Below are positions 6,040-6,975 of a stretch of DNA of 6,975 bases, piece after piece. The stretch is taken from assembly GCA_003454835.1 (NCBI GenBank), contig DMTA01000398.1, positions 1-6,975 of the forward strand, written 5' to 3'. The position numbers and the translations under genes are program-made. The notes under the pieces were generated by a model, which did not search any database, was not told the origin of the DNA, and saw nothing but the letters and a program-made list of their open reading frames with translations. The DNA comes from Achromobacter sp. (GTDB lineage: Bacteria; Pseudomonadota; Gammaproteobacteria; Burkholderiales; Burkholderiaceae_B). Each line of letters starts with the position of its first letter. The first letter of the stretch is position 1.

Positions 6040-6303
6040 ATGCTGTGCGGCCAATGTGCGGCCATCACCGTGGATCAGGCCGGGGCGCCGGGGCATGAAA
6101 ACCTGGTCAGCCTGGGCTATGTCCGGTCGTTGCCATTGGCGCAACGCGGCGTCACGCACGAGGCATTCACGTGCGGCGAATGCGGCGCCAATTGGGATTA
6201 CCTGCGCGACCGGCGCAACCCGGCATCGGGTTGGGCGCGCTGTGATCGCACCATGCCCGCCCCGAAACGGTCCATCGATCCGCCGACCGTGGAAGCGGGC
6301 TGA
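6040..6303 (+). CDS. Small zinc-ribbon-like hypothetical protein
   Basis: An 87-residue protein of unknown function. Two CxxC pairs, CGQC (3-6) and CGEC (45-48), are spaced as in a zinc ribbon, so one structural metal ion is likely bound. A tryptophan/tyrosine-containing stretch follows (NWDYLRDRRNP, 51-61), and the C-terminus is proline-rich. A further cysteine is at 68. There is no membrane segment or signal peptide. The start at 6040 is chosen from the Shine-Dalgarno at 6026-6032; an in-frame ATG at 6022 would add six residues (MKGSGA). It stands alone on the plus strand and converges on the dehydrogenase gene. No promoter was recognised in the 160 bp upstream. Confidence 0.7.
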   Translation: MLCGQCAAITVDQAGAPGHENLVSLGYVRSLPLAQRGVTHEAFTCGECGANWDYLRDRRNPASGWARCDRTMPAPKRSIDPPTVEAG

Positions 6304-6308
6304 AAAAT

Positions 6309-6333
6309 GGCCTGCCGGTCAACCCGGCAGGCC
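6309..6333 (-). terminator. Rho-independent terminator between convergent genes
   Basis: GGCCTGCCGG (6309-6318) and CCGGCAGGCC (6324-6333) form a perfect 10-bp GC-rich stem with a 5-nt loop. On the minus strand the stem is followed by ATTTTTC, so it works best for the dehydrogenase gene, about 30 nt past its stop. The hairpin begins 6 nt after the plus-strand stop but has no U-run in that direction, so it may only partly block plus-strand read-through. Confidence 0.85.
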
Positions 6334-6363
6334 GCGCCTGTCTCACTAGTCAGCTGTCGCGCG

Positions 6364-6975
6364 TTACACCACGCGCGTATGCACCTGGCCTTCGCGGAAC
6401 CACGAATCCAGGTTTGCGCGCATCAGGTCCGCCATCGCGCGGCGCGTTTCGTGGGTGCCGCTGGCAATGTGCGGCAACATCACCACGTTGTCCATCGCGT
6501 TCAGTTCCGGGGGCGTGGCGGGTTCGTGTTCGAACACGTCCAGGCCGGCGCCGGCAATGCGTTGGTTCTGCAGCGCCGCCACCAGCGCGGCTTCGTCGAC
6601 CACCGTGCCGCGCGCAATATTGATCAGCCAGCCGTCCGGACCCAGGGCCTCCAGCACCTGCGCGTTCACCATATGGCGCGTCGCGCCGCCGCCCGGCACG
6701 GCCAGCACCAGAAAGTCGCTTTGCGCGGCCAATTCGACGATGTCCGGGCAATAGCGGTAGCCCTCGGGCGCGTCGGGACGCGGCTTGCGGTTGGTGTACA
6801 GGATCTCCATGTCGAAGGCCTGCGCGCGGCGGGCGATCTGCAGGCCGATGTTGCCCAGGCCGACGATGCCGCAGCGCTTGCCGGTCATGCGCGAACCCAG
6901 GCCGAATCCTTCGGTGGGCCAGCGGCCGGCGCGCACGAAGCGGTCGGCTTCCGCGATGCGGCGCGAGACGGCCAT
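6364..6975 (-). CDS. D-isomer-specific 2-hydroxyacid dehydrogenase (5' end outside window)
   Basis: A cytoplasmic NAD(P)-dependent enzyme interconverting 2-keto and 2-hydroxy acids. Its overall look is closest to glyoxylate/hydroxypyruvate or 2-ketogluconate reductases (GhrB/HPPR-like). The 203 visible residues are the nucleotide-binding domain plus the C-terminal return helix: GIVGLGNIG (36-44), the cofactor loop YTNRKPR (60-66), whose basic residues favour NADP(H), and VPGGGATRHM (93-102). The catalytic residues are R122 in INIARGTVVDE, E151 in FEHEP and H169 in PHIAS. The methionine at the right edge is almost certainly internal: about 100 N-terminal residues found in full-length relatives (about 310) are missing, and the segment AVSRRIAEADRFVRAG normally lies mid-protein. 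It ends TAA, followed by the hairpin terminator. Confidence 0.92.
   Translation of the reverse strand: MAVSRRIAEADRFVRAGRWPTEGFGLGSRMTGKRCGIVGLGNIGLQIARRAQAFDMEILYTNRKPRPDAPEGYRYCPDIVELAAQSDFLVLAVPGGGATRHMVNAQVLEALGPDGWLINIARGTVVDEAALVAALQNQRIAGAGLDVFEHEPATPPELNAMDNVVMLPHIASGTHETRRAMADLMRANLDSWFREGQVHTRVV

Noticed and set aside
5899..6159. Minus-strand open frame overlapping the zinc-ribbon-like gene
   Set aside because: Competes with a plus-strand frame that has paired CxxC motifs and a good Shine-Dalgarno.

Overview
The window is GC-rich DNA from what looks like a betaproteobacterium of the order Burkholderiales. An Alcaligenaceae genome such as Achromobacter or Bordetella is my best guess, from protein character and codon use; this is inference, not a database match. 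There are no rRNA or tRNA genes, insertion sequences, CRISPR arrays or phage genes.

Region 1 (1-4929, minus strand, read right to left) is a tightly packed five-gene unit. A LysR-type regulator comes first, followed by an FAD/NAD(P)-dependent monooxygenase-like oxidoreductase. Then come the DppB-type permease, the DppC-type permease and the DppD/OppD-type ATPase of a peptide/opine/nickel-family ABC importer. The ATPase runs off the left edge. All four gene junctions are ATGA overlaps (stop TGA inside the next ATG), so the genes are probably co-transcribed and translationally coupled. The likely logic is that the regulator senses a small molecule, the importer brings it in and the flavoenzyme oxidises it. 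The substrate cannot be read from the sequence. No periplasmic binding-protein gene is visible; it may lie beyond the left edge.

Region 2 (4930-5185) is non-coding. It carries inverted repeats typical of LysR operators near the regulator gene and a weak hairpin.

Region 3 (5186-5902, minus strand) holds two small uncharacterised genes. The upstream one (5557-5850) has a near-consensus LexA/SOS box at 5860-5879, next to and overlapping a probable -10 element. This is the most interesting signal in the window: it predicts a DNA-damage-inducible small helical protein, possibly co-expressed with a small winged-helix-like protein.

Region 4 (6040-6975) has a small plus-strand gene with two CxxC pairs (zinc-ribbon-like). 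It converges on the 3' part of a minus-strand D-2-hydroxyacid dehydrogenase gene that runs off the right edge. A perfect 10-bp hairpin between them serves the dehydrogenase as an intrinsic terminator.
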